Source of the DNA: Desulfolinea sp050305405 | GTDB taxonomy: Bacteria > Chloroflexota > Anaerolineae > Anaerolineales > Villigracilaceae | Direction: 5' to 3' | Length of the DNA stretch: 64,000 nucleotides | Assembly (NCBI GenBank): GCA_050305405.1 | Contig: JBNLFG010000013.1 | Coordinates: 62,001 to 126,000, forward strand | Shown here: piece by piece, positions 6,048-15,010 of the stretch | How the letters are laid out: each line of letters begins with the position of its first letter | Position numbering within the stretch: the stretch's first letter is position 1 | The notes under the pieces: model-generated | Seen by the model: only the letters and a program-made list of their open reading frames with translations | Told to the model about the DNA's origin: nothing | Database searches by the model: none | Translations under genes and position numbers: made by a program

Positions 6048-7511
6048 TTGAAAATTGAAACAACACCCCGTGAAGACCACCAGATTACACTGACTGTTGA
6101 GGTCGAACAAGATCGTATGGAAGGCGCAAAACGCCGATCTGCTCGTCAACTTTCGAAACGCGGCAAGATTGCCGGGTTCCGCCCAGGGAAAGCACCCTAC
6201 GATGTTATCCGCCGCCAATACGGTGATGAAGCGATCATTGAAGGCGCGATCGACATCCTGCTCGACGAAGTCTATCCGAAAGCTATCGAAGAAGCCAAAA
6301 TTGAGCCGGCTGCAGCTGGCTCCCTTGAAAAGATGGAAAGCCTTGAACCGCCGGTATTCATCTTCACTGTGCCGCTCAAGCCTGAAGTAGACCTGGGCGA
6401 TTACCGCAAGCTGCGCAAAGCCTACAAGTTTAAGAAACCTACTAAAAAAGACGTGGATATCAAGCTGGAAGAACTCCAGAAGATGTATGCCACAACCGAG
6501 TCCGTTGAGCGTCCCATTGAAGAAGGCGATTATGTGATGACGGAAATCAAAGGTAAGTGGGCGCAGGAAAGCCATGCCGTTTACATCGCCCCCGAAAAAC
6601 GCGAGAACGAACTTCCCTTTGTTGGTTTCGGTAAGAAACTGGTTGGCATGTCTGCTGATGAGAGCAAATCTATTACCAAGACCTTCCCTGAAGACAACGA
6701 AGACGAAACCTTACGCGGCAAAATTAAATTCGATGTGACCATCAAAACCGTGCGCGGTACTACATTCCCAGAATTGGACGATGAATTCGCCAAATCGGTC
6801 GGCGCGGGTGAAACCCTTGAAGAGTTGCGCGACTTACTCAAGCAGAATCTCGAAGCTGAAAGTCTTTCTGAATATGATGATGAATACTTCAGCGAAGTGA
6901 TTGAGAAGATTAAAGAAAAAGCAACCATCAAATATCCGCCACAAGTACTGGATCGCGAAACTGAATACGTGCTTCAAGACATCAAACAGCGTCTCTCTCA
7001 GCAAGGCATGGAATTTGAAGCCTACCTGAAGATGCAGGATACTGACCTTGCAAAATTCACCGAAGAAGAAGCACGCCCTGTTGCCCAGAAACGCCTTGAG
7101 CGCAGCTTGATTTTCGACGAATTGGCCCGGCTCGAAGGAATTGAAGTTGACGAAAAAGACTTGGAGAGCGAATTCAATCGCACTATCATGGATCTTGCAC
7201 AACAAGGCTACGACCTGAACAACGTCAAAGGTGGTCAGCGCGTTCAACGTGAGATCGCCAATAATATTGCCATGCAGTCTGCCACACAGGTCATCACCCG
7301 TCGAACGCTTGATCGCCTGAAAGCAATTGCTACCGGCGAACTGGAAAAAGCTGAAAAAGAAGCCGCAGAAGCAAAAGAAGAAACAGTCGAAGAAGCTGCT
7401 CCTGCTGAAGAAAAGAAGCCCAAGAAAAAAGCGCCGGCAAAAAAGAAGAAAGCTGCTAAAGAAGAAGCGCCCAAGCAGGATGCTGAAGCAGCAGAAGAAA
7501 GCAAAGAATAA
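6048..7511 (+). CDS. tig: Trigger factor, ribosome-associated chaperone and prolyl isomerase
   Basis: 487 residues from a TTG start at 6048 with AAGGA upstream; the reading frame continues 5' through the tRNA and cannot all be coding. The N-terminal ribosome-binding domain has the signature GKIAGFRPGKAP near residues 30-45. A PPIase-like middle domain (about 150-240) and a helical C-terminal chaperone domain follow. It holds nascent chains at the exit tunnel. Unusual is a tail of about 60 residues after the chaperone domain, almost only Lys, Ala and Glu (KKPKKKAPAKKKKAAKEEA), making the protein longer than the common 430-450 residues. The tig-clpP order is the classical one. Confidence 0.93.
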   Translation: MKIETTPREDHQITLTVEVEQDRMEGAKRRSARQLSKRGKIAGFRPGKAPYDVIRRQYGDEAIIEGAIDILLDEVYPKAIEEAKIEPAAAGSLEKMESLEPPVFIFTVPLKPEVDLGDYRKLRKAYKFKKPTKKDVDIKLEELQKMYATTESVERPIEEGDYVMTEIKGKWAQESHAVYIAPEKRENELPFVGFGKKLVGMSADESKSITKTFPEDNEDETLRGKIKFDVTIKTVRGTTFPELDDEFAKSVGAGETLEELRDLLKQNLEAESLSEYDDEYFSEVIEKIKEKATIKYPPQVLDRETEYVLQDIKQRLSQQGMEFEAYLKMQDTDLAKFTEEEARPVAQKRLERSLIFDELARLEGIEVDEKDLESEFNRTIMDLAQQGYDLNNVKGGQRVQREIANNIAMQSATQVITRRTLDRLKAIATGELEKAEKEAAEAKEETVEEAAPAEEKKPKKKAPAKKKKAAKEEAPKQDAEAAEESKE

Positions 7512-7522
7512 TTTATTGATAT

Positions 7523-7557
7523 AGGGCGCGCTTTTTGAAAAGCGCGCCCTGCTTTTG
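7523..7557 (+). terminator. Intrinsic terminator or attenuator between tig and clpP
   Basis: 13-bp stem AGGGCGCGCTTTT (7523-7535) with its complement at 7538-7550, then GCTTTTG. The T-tract is short, so partial read-through into clpP, 25 bases downstream, is likely. Confidence 0.6.
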
Positions 7558-7574
7558 ACGACAAAGGAGAACCT

Positions 7575-8183
7575 ATGTCCCTCTTTACCCCCCAATCCGT
7601 TGTCCCGATGGTTGTTGAGTCCAGCGGCCGCGGCGAACGTGCTTATGATATTTACTCGTTATTGTTGAAAGAGCGCATCATCTTCCTCGGCACGCAGATC
7701 AACGATCAGGTTGCCAACACCATTATCGCACAATTGTTGTATCTCAACAGTCAGGATCCTGAAAAAGAAATTCAAATGTACATCAACTCCCCCGGCGGCG
7801 TGATTTACGCTGGCTTGGCGATCTATGATGCGATGCAAATGATCTCGAACCCGATCAGCACTCTGGCCGTTGGCGTAACCGCATCTTTCGGCACAGTGAT
7901 TCTCACAGCCGGAACCAAAGGGCGGCGGTATGCGCTTCCGAACGCAACCATCCACATGCACCAGCCTTTGGGCGGCGCACAAGGTCAGGCAACGGATATT
8001 GTCATCCAGGCTGAAGAGATCATGCGTCTCAAGAAATCGCTGCTTGGCATCCTCTCTCATCACACTGGCAAGAGCATGGAAGTCGTAGAAAAAGACTCCG
8101 ACCGTGATGTTTATATGACTTCGGAACAGGCAGCTGAATATGGTTTGGTAGACGAAGTTCTTGTCATGCCGGAAAAAGCCTAA
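7575..8183 (+). CDS. clpP: ATP-dependent Clp protease proteolytic subunit
   Basis: 202 residues, normal length. Serine protease of the ClpP family: nucleophile Ser104 in VTASFGT, catalytic His129 in IHMHQP and the Asp in the DSDRDVYM region. The N-terminal segment (SSGRGERAYDIYSLLLKERIIFLG) and the oxyanion-hole glycines (NSPGGVIYAGLAIYD) are intact. It forms a tetradecameric chamber fed by ClpX/ClpC-type unfoldases; no clpX is in this window. AAAGGAG precedes the ATG. The next gene begins one base after the stop. Confidence 0.96.
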   Translation: MSLFTPQSVVPMVVESSGRGERAYDIYSLLLKERIIFLGTQINDQVANTIIAQLLYLNSQDPEKEIQMYINSPGGVIYAGLAIYDAMQMISNPISTLAVGVTASFGTVILTAGTKGRRYALPNATIHMHQPLGGAQGQATDIVIQAEEIMRLKKSLLGILSHHTGKSMEVVEKDSDRDVYMTSEQAAEYGLVDEVLVMPEKA

Positions 8184-8184
8184 T

Positions 8185-9057
8185 ATGCCGCGTTTCTCAA
8201 CTTTTTCAATTGCAGCCTGCGACCTAAAAGACAAAACCTGGGGCGTGGCTGTGGCTTCCAAATTTCCTGCGGTTGGCGCTGCTGTGCCGTGGGTAAATGC
8301 CGAAGTCGGCGCAGTTGCCACGCAATCCTATGTGAACACATCTTACGGCCCCAACGGGCTGGCAATGATGAAGGATGGCTTAAGCGCGCAAGAAACTCTC
8401 GATAAATTACTGGCTGGCGACCCCGAACGTGAGATTCGCCAAGTCGGCATCGTGGACGCGCAAGGCGGTTCAGTAACCTTTACTGGCAACAAATGTCATG
8501 CTTGGGCCGGCGGATTAACCGGTCCCGGCTACGCAATTCAAGGGAATATCCTAACAGGTGCGGATGTCGTGCAGAAGATGGAAGAAGCGTTCCTGGAAAC
8601 GGAAGGTGATCTGCCCGCACGACTATATGCCGCCCTTTATGCTGGTGACCGCGCAGGCGGCGACAAACGTGGACGCCAGGCAGCCGCGATTTATGTTGCC
8701 AAACCAAAAGGTGGCTATGGCGGCTTCCTCGACCGCTGGATTGACTACCGCGTGGACGATCATCTCGACCCTGTGCCACGCCTCGGTGAATTGCTCGAAC
8801 TGCATGAGCTCTACATGGGTAAATCGCCTGAAAACGAACGCGTCCAACTCAAAGGTGAGACACTACTCAACCTCCAAAAAATCATGGCAGATTTGGGTTA
8901 TTATCAAGCTCACATGGATGGCAACTACAGCGACGCCATCGCCGAGAGCGTCGCATCCTTCCTCGGCAACGAGAATTTCGAAGAGCGCGCCAATCCCAAA
9001 GAAGGTTGGATAGACGGTCCCGTACTCGAGTATATTTTCAAGAAATTCAAAAAGTAA
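8185..9057 (+). CDS. DUF1028 Ntn-hydrolase-like protein with C-terminal peptidoglycan-binding-like domain
   Basis: 290 residues. The N-terminal two thirds match DUF1028: FSIAACD near the start, then GVAVASKFPAVGAAVPW and GAVATQSYVNTSYG, followed by QGNILTG. The last 70 residues (LNLQKIMADLGYYQAHMDG) resemble a PG_binding-type helical repeat. DUF1028 proteins are predicted Ntn-hydrolase-fold amidohydrolases of unknown substrate. There is no secretion signal. The ATG at 8185 lies one base after the clpP stop, with GGAAA upstream, so it is co-transcribed with clpP. Confidence 0.8.
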   Translation: MPRFSTFSIAACDLKDKTWGVAVASKFPAVGAAVPWVNAEVGAVATQSYVNTSYGPNGLAMMKDGLSAQETLDKLLAGDPEREIRQVGIVDAQGGSVTFTGNKCHAWAGGLTGPGYAIQGNILTGADVVQKMEEAFLETEGDLPARLYAALYAGDRAGGDKRGRQAAAIYVAKPKGGYGGFLDRWIDYRVDDHLDPVPRLGELLELHELYMGKSPENERVQLKGETLLNLQKIMADLGYYQAHMDGNYSDAIAESVASFLGNENFEERANPKEGWIDGPVLEYIFKKFKK

Positions 9058-9069
9058 AAGGTGTCCGTA

Positions 9070-9099
9070 GGGGCGGGTCTGAGACCCGCCCCTTTTTTT
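9070..9099 (+). terminator. Intrinsic terminator of the clpP operon (dispersed hairpin word)
   Basis: GGGGCGGGTC (9070-9079), TGA loop, GACCCGCCCC (9083-9092), then seven T. It ends only three bases before the next ATG (9103). The perfect, GC-rich, word-like hairpin resembles several others in this window that look like members of dispersed intergenic repeats. Confidence 0.85.
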
Positions 9100-9102
9100 A
9101 TT

Positions 9103-9903
9103 ATGAACAAACTCTCCAACATCAAAGCCCTGATCCTCGACATGGACGGTGTCCTCTGGCGCGGCAACGAGCCCATCGGCGACCTCCCCACTATCTTCGA
9201 AACCATCGCCGCGCGCGGGCTGAAAGTAATCCTTGCGACAAATAACTCCACGCGCACAGCCGAGAAACATCTTGAAAAAATCAATAGCTTTGGCGTAAAT
9301 CTCTCTGTAGAGCAGATTCTCTCGTCTTCAATGGCAGCGGCTGTCCTACTAAAAGAAGATTTCCCTGACGGCGGCGACCTATATGTCATTGGGCATGAGG
9401 GCATCACCAATGCCGTCGAAACCTTGGGTTTCCGTGTCTTTCAGGAAGCAGAGATGCCCGAAAACCCCGTTGCGGTTGTCTCTGGTATTGATTGGGAAAT
9501 CACCTACGAGAAAATCGCCAACGCCGCAACCTTGATCCGCAAGGGTGCGCCCTTTTACGGCACAAACCCTGATAAAACCTACCCTACACCAAATGGCTTG
9601 ATGCCTGGTGCAGGAACAATTCTGGCTGCGATTGAGACTGCATCCGGCGTTAGCCCCACTGTGGCAGGAAAACCCGAGCCGTACCTGTTTCAGCTTGCCA
9701 TGCGCCGAATGGGCGTGCTGTCCGGCGAGACTCTGATGGTTGGCGACCGCCTAGAGACCGACATTCTCGGTGGACAAAGAGCGGGGTGCTACACTGCACA
9801 AGTCTTGAGCGGTGTCAGCACGCGCACCGAGGGTGAAGCGATGACGCCTAAACCCAATATTATTGCAAAGAATTTAGAGGAAGTATTGGAAATGATCGAT
9901 TAG
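9103..9903 (+). CDS. HAD-superfamily IIA sugar/nucleotide phosphatase (NagD-like)
   Basis: 266 residues. HAD motif I ILDMDGVLW (nucleophile and acid Asp pair), motif II TNNSTRT, and motif III/IV from the Lys in AGKPEPYLF to MVGDRLETDILGG. The cap in the middle is the C2a type of NagD, GPP and pyridoxal or nucleotide phosphatases. It hydrolyses small phosphate esters with Mg2+. The ATG lies directly after the T-run of a terminator and no ribosome-binding site is seen, so how it is expressed is unclear; read-through or an internal promoter in the upstream gene are options. Confidence 0.85.
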   Translation: MNKLSNIKALILDMDGVLWRGNEPIGDLPTIFETIAARGLKVILATNNSTRTAEKHLEKINSFGVNLSVEQILSSSMAAAVLLKEDFPDGGDLYVIGHEGITNAVETLGFRVFQEAEMPENPVAVVSGIDWEITYEKIANAATLIRKGAPFYGTNPDKTYPTPNGLMPGAGTILAAIETASGVSPTVAGKPEPYLFQLAMRRMGVLSGETLMVGDRLETDILGGQRAGCYTAQVLSGVSTRTEGEAMTPKPNIIAKNLEEVLEMID

Positions 9904-9935
9904 CTCGATTGCCATGAATAGCCTCAACAAGATAG

Positions 9936-9963
9936 AGCCGACGCGAGTCGGCTTTTGTGTTTT
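9936..9963 (+). terminator. Intrinsic terminator after the HAD gene
   Basis: AGCCGAC (9936-9942), loop GCGA, GTCGGCT (9947-9953), then a run rich in T. Confidence 0.75.
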
Positions 9964-9967
9964 ATAA

Positions 9968-9997
9968 TTCCAACGTTTAAACGTTCAAGCGTTGGAA
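9968..9997. repeat. Nested palindrome upstream of rlmN
   Basis: TTCCAACG (9968-9975) pairs with CGTTGGAA (9990-9997); inside lies the 14-bp palindrome AACGTTTAAACGTT (9972-9985). It follows directly after a TATAAT (9963-9968). It could be an operator or a cruciform-forming repeat. A weaker promoter (TTTACA 10032, TAAAAT 10056) and a short hairpin (TGGGTC/GACCCA, 10067-10089) lie between it and rlmN. Confidence 0.4.
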
Positions 9998-10109
9998 CGT
10001 GATAAAATCGGACGGCTACTTCGTTTCCACCTTTACATACTTTGAGAATATAAAATAAAATCAAAATGGGTCGTCTCTTAGATGACCCAGCCAAAAGACT
10101 AGAGAAAAA

Positions 10110-11165
10110 ATGACCAACCCACTGATCTACGATTTCGACTTCCCTGAACTTGCCGCCCGCGTCAAAAGCTGGGGTGTGCCCAAATACCGCGCTGAACAAA
10201 TCTGGGATGGGCTTTACAAGAATCTCTGGCTTGCGCCAGACGAATTTACAAACCTGTCCAAAGACCTGCGCGAGAAGATGGGCAATCTGCTCAACTTCAA
10301 TGTCCTCACGCCCGTCGACTATCGCGAATCAAAAGATGGCGACACGCGCAAAACTCTCTTCGAGCTCCACGACGGCCGCCGCGTCGAAACCGTCCTGATG
10401 CACTACGAACGCGAAGACAAAAACGATCGCAATACCGCCTGCATCTCCACGCAGGTCGGCTGCGGCATGGGCTGTACCTTCTGCGCCACCGGACAGATGG
10501 GTTTTAAACGCCATCTCAGCACTGGCGAGATCATGGCACAGGTGCTCTACTTCGCTCGCAAATTACAGGATCAAGGTGAAAAGCTTACCAACGTCGTTGT
10601 CATGGGGATGGGCGAGCCTTTTCACAACTATGAAGCGACGGTAGCCGCCATTGACAGACTCAACGACCCTTCTGGATTCAACTTCGGCGCTCGCCGCTTC
10701 ACCGTCTCGACCGTGGGCTTGATTCCGCTCATTCGGAAATTTGCCGACGAAAAGCGACAGGTCAACCTCGCCATTTCGTTGCATGCTGCCAACGATGAAC
10801 TACGCGAATCCATGCTCCCGATCAACAAAAAATATCCTGTCGCTGAGCTACTCGAAGCCTGCCGTTATTATGTCGACCAAACCCACCGCCGCATCACCTT
10901 CGAGTGGGCGCTGATCGAAGGCATCAACGACACCCCCGAACAAGCCTATACCCTTGCACGCAAGGTTAAGGGCTTACTCTGTCACGTCAACGCCATCCCG
11001 CTAAACCCCACTCGAGGCTTCAAGGGACGTGGCACGAAAAATGATCGAGCCACCATCTTCAAAGAGACTCTCGAACAAGCCGGGGTCACCTGCACGATTC
11101 GCGCCCATCGCGGCATTGATATTCAAGCTGGCTGTGGTCAGCTTGCTAGCCGCGAAGAAAAATAA
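10110..11165 (+). CDS. rlmN: 23S rRNA (A2503)-C2 / tRNA methyltransferase
   Basis: 351 residues. Radical-SAM cluster motif CGMGCTFC (Cys118, 122, 125), the conserved STQVGC region and VVMGMGEP, and the C-terminal HRGIDIQAGCGQL with the second methyl-carrying cysteine. The other essential Cys lies in the first motif region. It methylates C2 of A2503 in 23S rRNA and A37 in some tRNAs, affecting ribosome fidelity and drug sensitivity. cfr is unlikely, because overall length and motifs fit RlmN and the context is housekeeping. No strong ribosome-binding site precedes the ATG. Confidence 0.92.
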   Translation: MTNPLIYDFDFPELAARVKSWGVPKYRAEQIWDGLYKNLWLAPDEFTNLSKDLREKMGNLLNFNVLTPVDYRESKDGDTRKTLFELHDGRRVETVLMHYEREDKNDRNTACISTQVGCGMGCTFCATGQMGFKRHLSTGEIMAQVLYFARKLQDQGEKLTNVVVMGMGEPFHNYEATVAAIDRLNDPSGFNFGARRFTVSTVGLIPLIRKFADEKRQVNLAISLHAANDELRESMLPINKKYPVAELLEACRYYVDQTHRRITFEWALIEGINDTPEQAYTLARKVKGLLCHVNAIPLNPTRGFKGRGTKNDRATIFKETLEQAGVTCTIRAHRGIDIQAGCGQLASREEK

Positions 11166-11286
11166 CTACAAACATGAATCCACGAAGAGCGTGCTTTCGA
11201 GACGAGGCAGTCTCGCGCTAAGCAAGACTACTTCATCGGACGAAAGACCTCTTCACAAAAACATCCTACTGTCTAACTTTTAACCT

Positions 11287-14200
11287 ATGAGCGAAAATAA
11301 AAAAAACTGGCTGCAACGCCCCCTTCACCCTGCAATCCCCGCCATGACTGGGGAGATATTCCTATTTGGATTAATTCTGTTGCTCACTGTCCTGAGCCGT
11401 TTCTATGACCTGGAGACGCGCGTCATGAGCCATGACGAGAGCCTACACACCTATTTCTCGTGGTTGCTCTACAAAGGTGACGGTTACCAGCACACTCCGA
11501 TGATGCACGGACCGCTCCAATTCCATTTACTGGCATTGAGCTACTTTCTCTTTGGCGTCAGCGATTTGACGGCGCGTATCCCCTCAGTGCTCTTCAGTAT
11601 CGCTACCATCTGGAGTCTCTGGCATTGGCGACGTTATCTCGGCAAGGCTGGCGCACTGATCGCTGCTTTCCTGATGCTCATCTCGCCCTATATGCTTTTC
11701 TATGGACGCTATGTCCGCAACGAGACCTTCAGCGGATTTGCAGGCTTGCTGATGCTCTGGGCTGTTTTAAGCTATCTGGATAAAGGGGAAAAACGCTATA
11801 TCTACTGGCTCACCCTCAGCTTGTTGATCAACTTCACATCCAAAGAGACCGCCTTCATCTATGCCGCGCAGATATTGCTCTTCCTCGCATTCCATTTTGT
11901 TTGGAACCTGGTTGGCAAATACTGGCGCGATGATAATGCCCGCAGTGGCTTCATCATTGCCATCTCAATCATGATCCTGCTTGTTGGCGCAACACTGGGG
12001 GCTACTTTCTTCCTCAATCAGGACGTCCCTGTTGATTCAGCAATGGATACAGCCATGCCCGCCAATCCACTGGCAGAAACGAGCGCAAGTACAGGCAGCG
12101 GTGCCAATATAGCCATCGGCATACTTGTCATTCTGATTGTTCTGACCTTTGCAGTCGCGCTCTATCTACTCATAAACGGCATTGGCTGGGAGGGCATCCG
12201 AGAAGAACGTTCTTTTGACCTGCTGATGTTAATCGGCACACTCGTTCTTCCGATGCTGATCCCCTTTGTCTCGAAGCTCTTTGGCTGGGCTATCCCGACT
12301 ACAGCCGGGGAGCTGTCAGTTCTGGTCACCAAAGACTATATCCAGATCGGCATAGCCCTTGCAATCGGGGTTTCTCTCAGTATTGCTCTGGGACTCTTCT
12401 GGAACGTCGATCTCTGGTGGAAGAACGCCCTTCTTTTTTACAGCATTTTCACCGTCCTCTTCACAACCGTCTTCACCAACAGCGTCGGCTTTTTTACCGG
12501 AATTTTTGGCTCGCTCGGTTACTGGCTTGTCCAGCAGGATGTTGCACGCGGTAGCCAGCCCTGGTATTACTATGTGCTCATCCAGATTCCTGTTTACGAA
12601 TTTCTACCTGCACTCGGTGTTTGGATCGGCGTCTACTTTGGCTTGAAGAAAAAAGCAGACACAGCCCCAGAAGAACCTAAAACTCTTGCCTCATCTGATA
12701 CCCTTGATACCCCCGCCCCCATCGTCTCTCCATCATCAGCTTTCGATACCTACAAAACCACCTTTGGCATCCTGATCTTTTGGGTCGTCTCCAGCGTCAT
12801 CGCCTACTCCTATGCCGGCGAACGTATGCCTTGGCTAACCTATCACATCACAATCCCGATGATCCTGCTCACCGCATGGGGCCTCAACCAGGTTGTTGAG
12901 CGCATCCCGTGGGCAACTCTGGGTAAAAAAATCTGGCCGGGTATTGGCATTCTCTTCATTTTCTTCACCAGCCTTGTTAGTGCCTTTAACACCGCCACCA
13001 CATCCCTGCCCTTCCTCGGCAAGGAAATCGCACAGCTTCAAGCCACAATGGAATTTCTCTTCCCCACCCTAATTGCCGTCGCCAGCATGGTTGGCGTATT
13101 TCTGATCTTCCGCAAATGGGATTTGAAGGAAGCCTTCGGCTTGGCGACGCTCGTGATCTTCGGCTTGCTCTCGTTATGGACAGGGCGTGCCGCCTATCGA
13201 GCCGCTTACATTAACTACGACAGTGCGAAAGAGTATCTTGTCTACGCTCATGCAGCAACGGGAGTCAAAGATGTCATGGGGCAGCTCGAAGAAATTTCGA
13301 TGCGCACCACTGGCAGCCTCGGCGCAGTCATTGCCTATGATGCCAGCGCGCCGGACACAGGCATCTCATGGCCCTTTGTCTGGTACCTGCGCGACTTCAC
13401 CAACCTGCGCTCCTTCGATGCGCCCACGCGCTCACTGCGTGATGCCGTTGCCATCGTTGTCGATTCGAAAAACTTCGATAAGATCGAGCCTGTCGTCGGG
13501 CAGGGCTACTATCGCAGCGACTATATCCGCATGTGGTGGCCCAATCAGGATTATTACGGCCTAACCTATCCGCGCATGAGCGAGATGGATTTTGATGAAG
13601 AGTATTCTTGCACGGGTGTTTTTAGCGTGCTGAAAATCTTCAAAGACACCGATTTTTCACGCATCTGCACCGTTTTCACCAACCCCGCCATGCGCACCGC
13701 TTTGATCGATATCTGGGCAGACCGTGACTATTCCAAATACGCCGAAGTGACCGGCAAAACCACCCTGACCGACACGACCTGGGATCCATCCGACCAGATG
13801 CGCCTCTACATCCGCAAGGATGTTGCTGCTCAGGTCTGGGATTACGGAATAGCGCCCGAAACCAGTGAAGAGGTCATGATTGACCCCTACCAAGACAAGA
13901 CCGAGATGCTCTCCGCTGAGCAAATAATTGGCTTTGAAGGCAGCGGGCAGGGACAGTTCAACGCTCCTCGCGGGATCGACTTTGCACCCGACGGCAGCTT
14001 CTACGTCGCCGATTCGCGCAACCACCGCATTCAGCATTTTGATGCGGCTGGCAACTTTATCAACATGTGGGGTGAGTTTGGCGACTCCACCTTCACTGAC
14101 CTTCCGGGCGGCATCTTCAATGAGCCCTGGGGCGTTGCTGTCGGGCCGGATGGTTCGGTCTATGTCAGTGATACCTGGAATCACCGTGTCCAGAAATTCA

Positions 14201-14796
14201 CTGCCGACGGGACACCCATTATGCGTTGGGGCTATTACGGGCAGGGAGAAGCGCCTGAAGCCTTCTGGGGGCCGCGTGGCATTGATGTAGATGCAAATGG
14301 ACGTGTCTACGTTAGCGATACCGGCAATAAGCGTATTGTCATCTTTGACGAGAACGGCAATTTCATCACTCAATTTGGCGCGGTCGGCATGAGCGCGGGC
14401 GAGTTTGACGAACAGGTCGGCGTGGCGGTGGATGAGAACGGCATCGTCTACGTTACCGATACGTGGAATCAACGCGTACAATCCTTCCTGCCGGACGAAG
14501 AGGGGCTGAACTACACCCCCTACAATGAATGGGAAATTTCCGGCTGGTATGGGCAATCGCTCGACAACAAGCCTTTCCTTGCGGTAGGCAAGGGTTCAGT
14601 CTTTGTGACCGATCCTGAAGGTTATCGCATCATCCAATTTACGCCCGAAGGCGAGTTGGTCCGCACGTGGGGTGACTATGGCTTCGGGAACGAGAATTTT
14701 GCCATCGCTGCCGCAGTCGCTGTTGCGCCAGATGGATCGGTCTGGGTTACGGATGCCGGAAATCAGCGTGTGATGAAGTTTGTTTTGCCGGAGTAA
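11287..14796 (+). CDS. TIGR03663-type GT39-like membrane glycosyltransferase fused to an NHL-repeat propeller
   Basis: 1169 residues. Residues about 20-660 carry 12 or more membrane helices with the acidic first-loop motif MSHDESLHTYFSW and HTPMMHGPLQFHL, as in TIGR03663/PMT-type enzymes that use polyprenyl-linked sugars. Residues about 660-860 form an extracytoplasmic globular part. From about residue 870 there are six NHL-type blades (for example RGIDFAPDGSFYVADSRNHR and VYVSDTWNHRVQKF). The protein probably transfers a sugar on the outer face of the membrane, with the propeller as a docking module. Family members I know of are about half this length. Monocistronic, with a strong terminator behind. 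Confidence 0.8.
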   Translation: MSENKKNWLQRPLHPAIPAMTGEIFLFGLILLLTVLSRFYDLETRVMSHDESLHTYFSWLLYKGDGYQHTPMMHGPLQFHLLALSYFLFGVSDLTARIPSVLFSIATIWSLWHWRRYLGKAGALIAAFLMLISPYMLFYGRYVRNETFSGFAGLLMLWAVLSYLDKGEKRYIYWLTLSLLINFTSKETAFIYAAQILLFLAFHFVWNLVGKYWRDDNARSGFIIAISIMILLVGATLGATFFLNQDVPVDSAMDTAMPANPLAETSASTGSGANIAIGILVILIVLTFAVALYLLINGIGWEGIREERSFDLLMLIGTLVLPMLIPFVSKLFGWAIPTTAGELSVLVTKDYIQIGIALAIGVSLSIALGLFWNVDLWWKNALLFYSIFTVLFTTVFTNSVGFFTGIFGSLGYWLVQQDVARGSQPWYYYVLIQIPVYEFLPALGVWIGVYFGLKKKADTAPEEPKTLASSDTLDTPAPIVSPSSAFDTYKTTFGILIFWVVSSVIAYSYAGERMPWLTYHITIPMILLTAWGLNQVVERIPWATLGKKIWPGIGILFIFFTSLVSAFNTATTSLPFLGKEIAQLQATMEFLFPTLIAVASMVGVFLIFRKWDLKEAFGLATLVIFGLLSLWTGRAAYRAAYINYDSAKEYLVYAHAATGVKDVMGQLEEISMRTTGSLGAVIAYDASAPDTGISWPFVWYLRDFTNLRSFDAPTRSLRDAVAIVVDSKNFDKIEPVVGQGYYRSDYIRMWWPNQDYYGLTYPRMSEMDFDEEYSCTGVFSVLKIFKDTDFSRICTVFTNPAMRTALIDIWADRDYSKYAEVTGKTTLTDTTWDPSDQMRLYIRKDVAAQVWDYGIAPETSEEVMIDPYQDKTEMLSAEQIIGFEGSGQGQFNAPRGIDFAPDGSFYVADSRNHRIQHFDAAGNFINMWGEFGDSTFTDLPGGIFNEPWGVAVGPDGSVYVSDTWNHRVQKFTADGTPIMRWGYYGQGEAPEAFWGPRGIDVDANGRVYVSDTGNKRIVIFDENGNFITQFGAVGMSAGEFDEQVGVAVDENGIVYVTDTWNQRVQSFLPDEEGLNYTPYNEWEISGWYGQSLDNKPFLAVGKGSVFVTDPEGYRIIQFTPEGELVRTWGDYGFGNENFAIAAAVAVAPDGSVWVTDAGNQRVMKFVLPE

Positions 14797-14811
14797 ATCA
14801 AATCTACGAGC

Positions 14812-14855
14812 AAGGCACTGAGTGTTTTCAAAACACTCAGTGCCTTTTATTTTTA
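14812..14855 (+). terminator. Strong intrinsic terminator after the glycosyltransferase gene
   Basis: AAGGCACTGAGTGTTTT (14812-14828) and its exact complement (14830-14846), followed by TTATTTTT. The symmetric A/T ends could let it work in both directions. Confidence 0.85.
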
Positions 14856-14857
14856 AT

Positions 14858-14894
14858 GGTATCAAGCCTAAATCACGAGCGTTCCTTGCATGTC
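14858..14894 (+). repeat. Dispersed intergenic element, copy 1
   Basis: The stretch reading GGTATCAAGCC...GAGCGTTCC..GCATGTC is closely matched at 20520-20553, where it supplies the region just before and including the ATG of the ligase-M20 fusion gene. Here it does not precede a gene start. Function unknown. Confidence 0.5.
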
Positions 14895-14954
14895 ATCCAA
14901 ATATTAGACAAATATAATAAATATTTGTTTTTCCATGTTTCGAAAAGGTCAGAA

Positions 14955-14963
14955 TGGTATAAT
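14955..14963 (+). promoter_or_regulatory. Extended -10 promoter of sucCD
   Basis: TGGTATAAT matches TGnTATAAT exactly. The start site would be near 14970, giving a leader of about 40 nt with AAGGAG before the sucC ATG. Confidence 0.7.
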
Positions 14964-15010
14964 TCGCCCGTTATTTTGTCTTTACAAATCCTTAGCACGA
15001 AGGAGCCTGA

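Noticed and set aside
6834..7595. 253-codon minus-strand frame under tig, very Phe-rich
   Set aside because: It is the antisense reading of the Lys/Glu-rich trigger factor; the Phe-rich composition is an artefact of AAA/GAA codons on the other strand.
8185..9057. Start of the DUF1028 gene inside clpP (ATG upstream of 8185)
   Set aside because: The extra residues would overlap clpP and are not part of the family start; the ATG at 8185 begins directly with the conserved sequence.
13657..14556. 299-codon minus-strand frame opposite the NHL repeats
   Set aside because: Its apparent repeats are the reverse reading of the NHL blades; no start signals.
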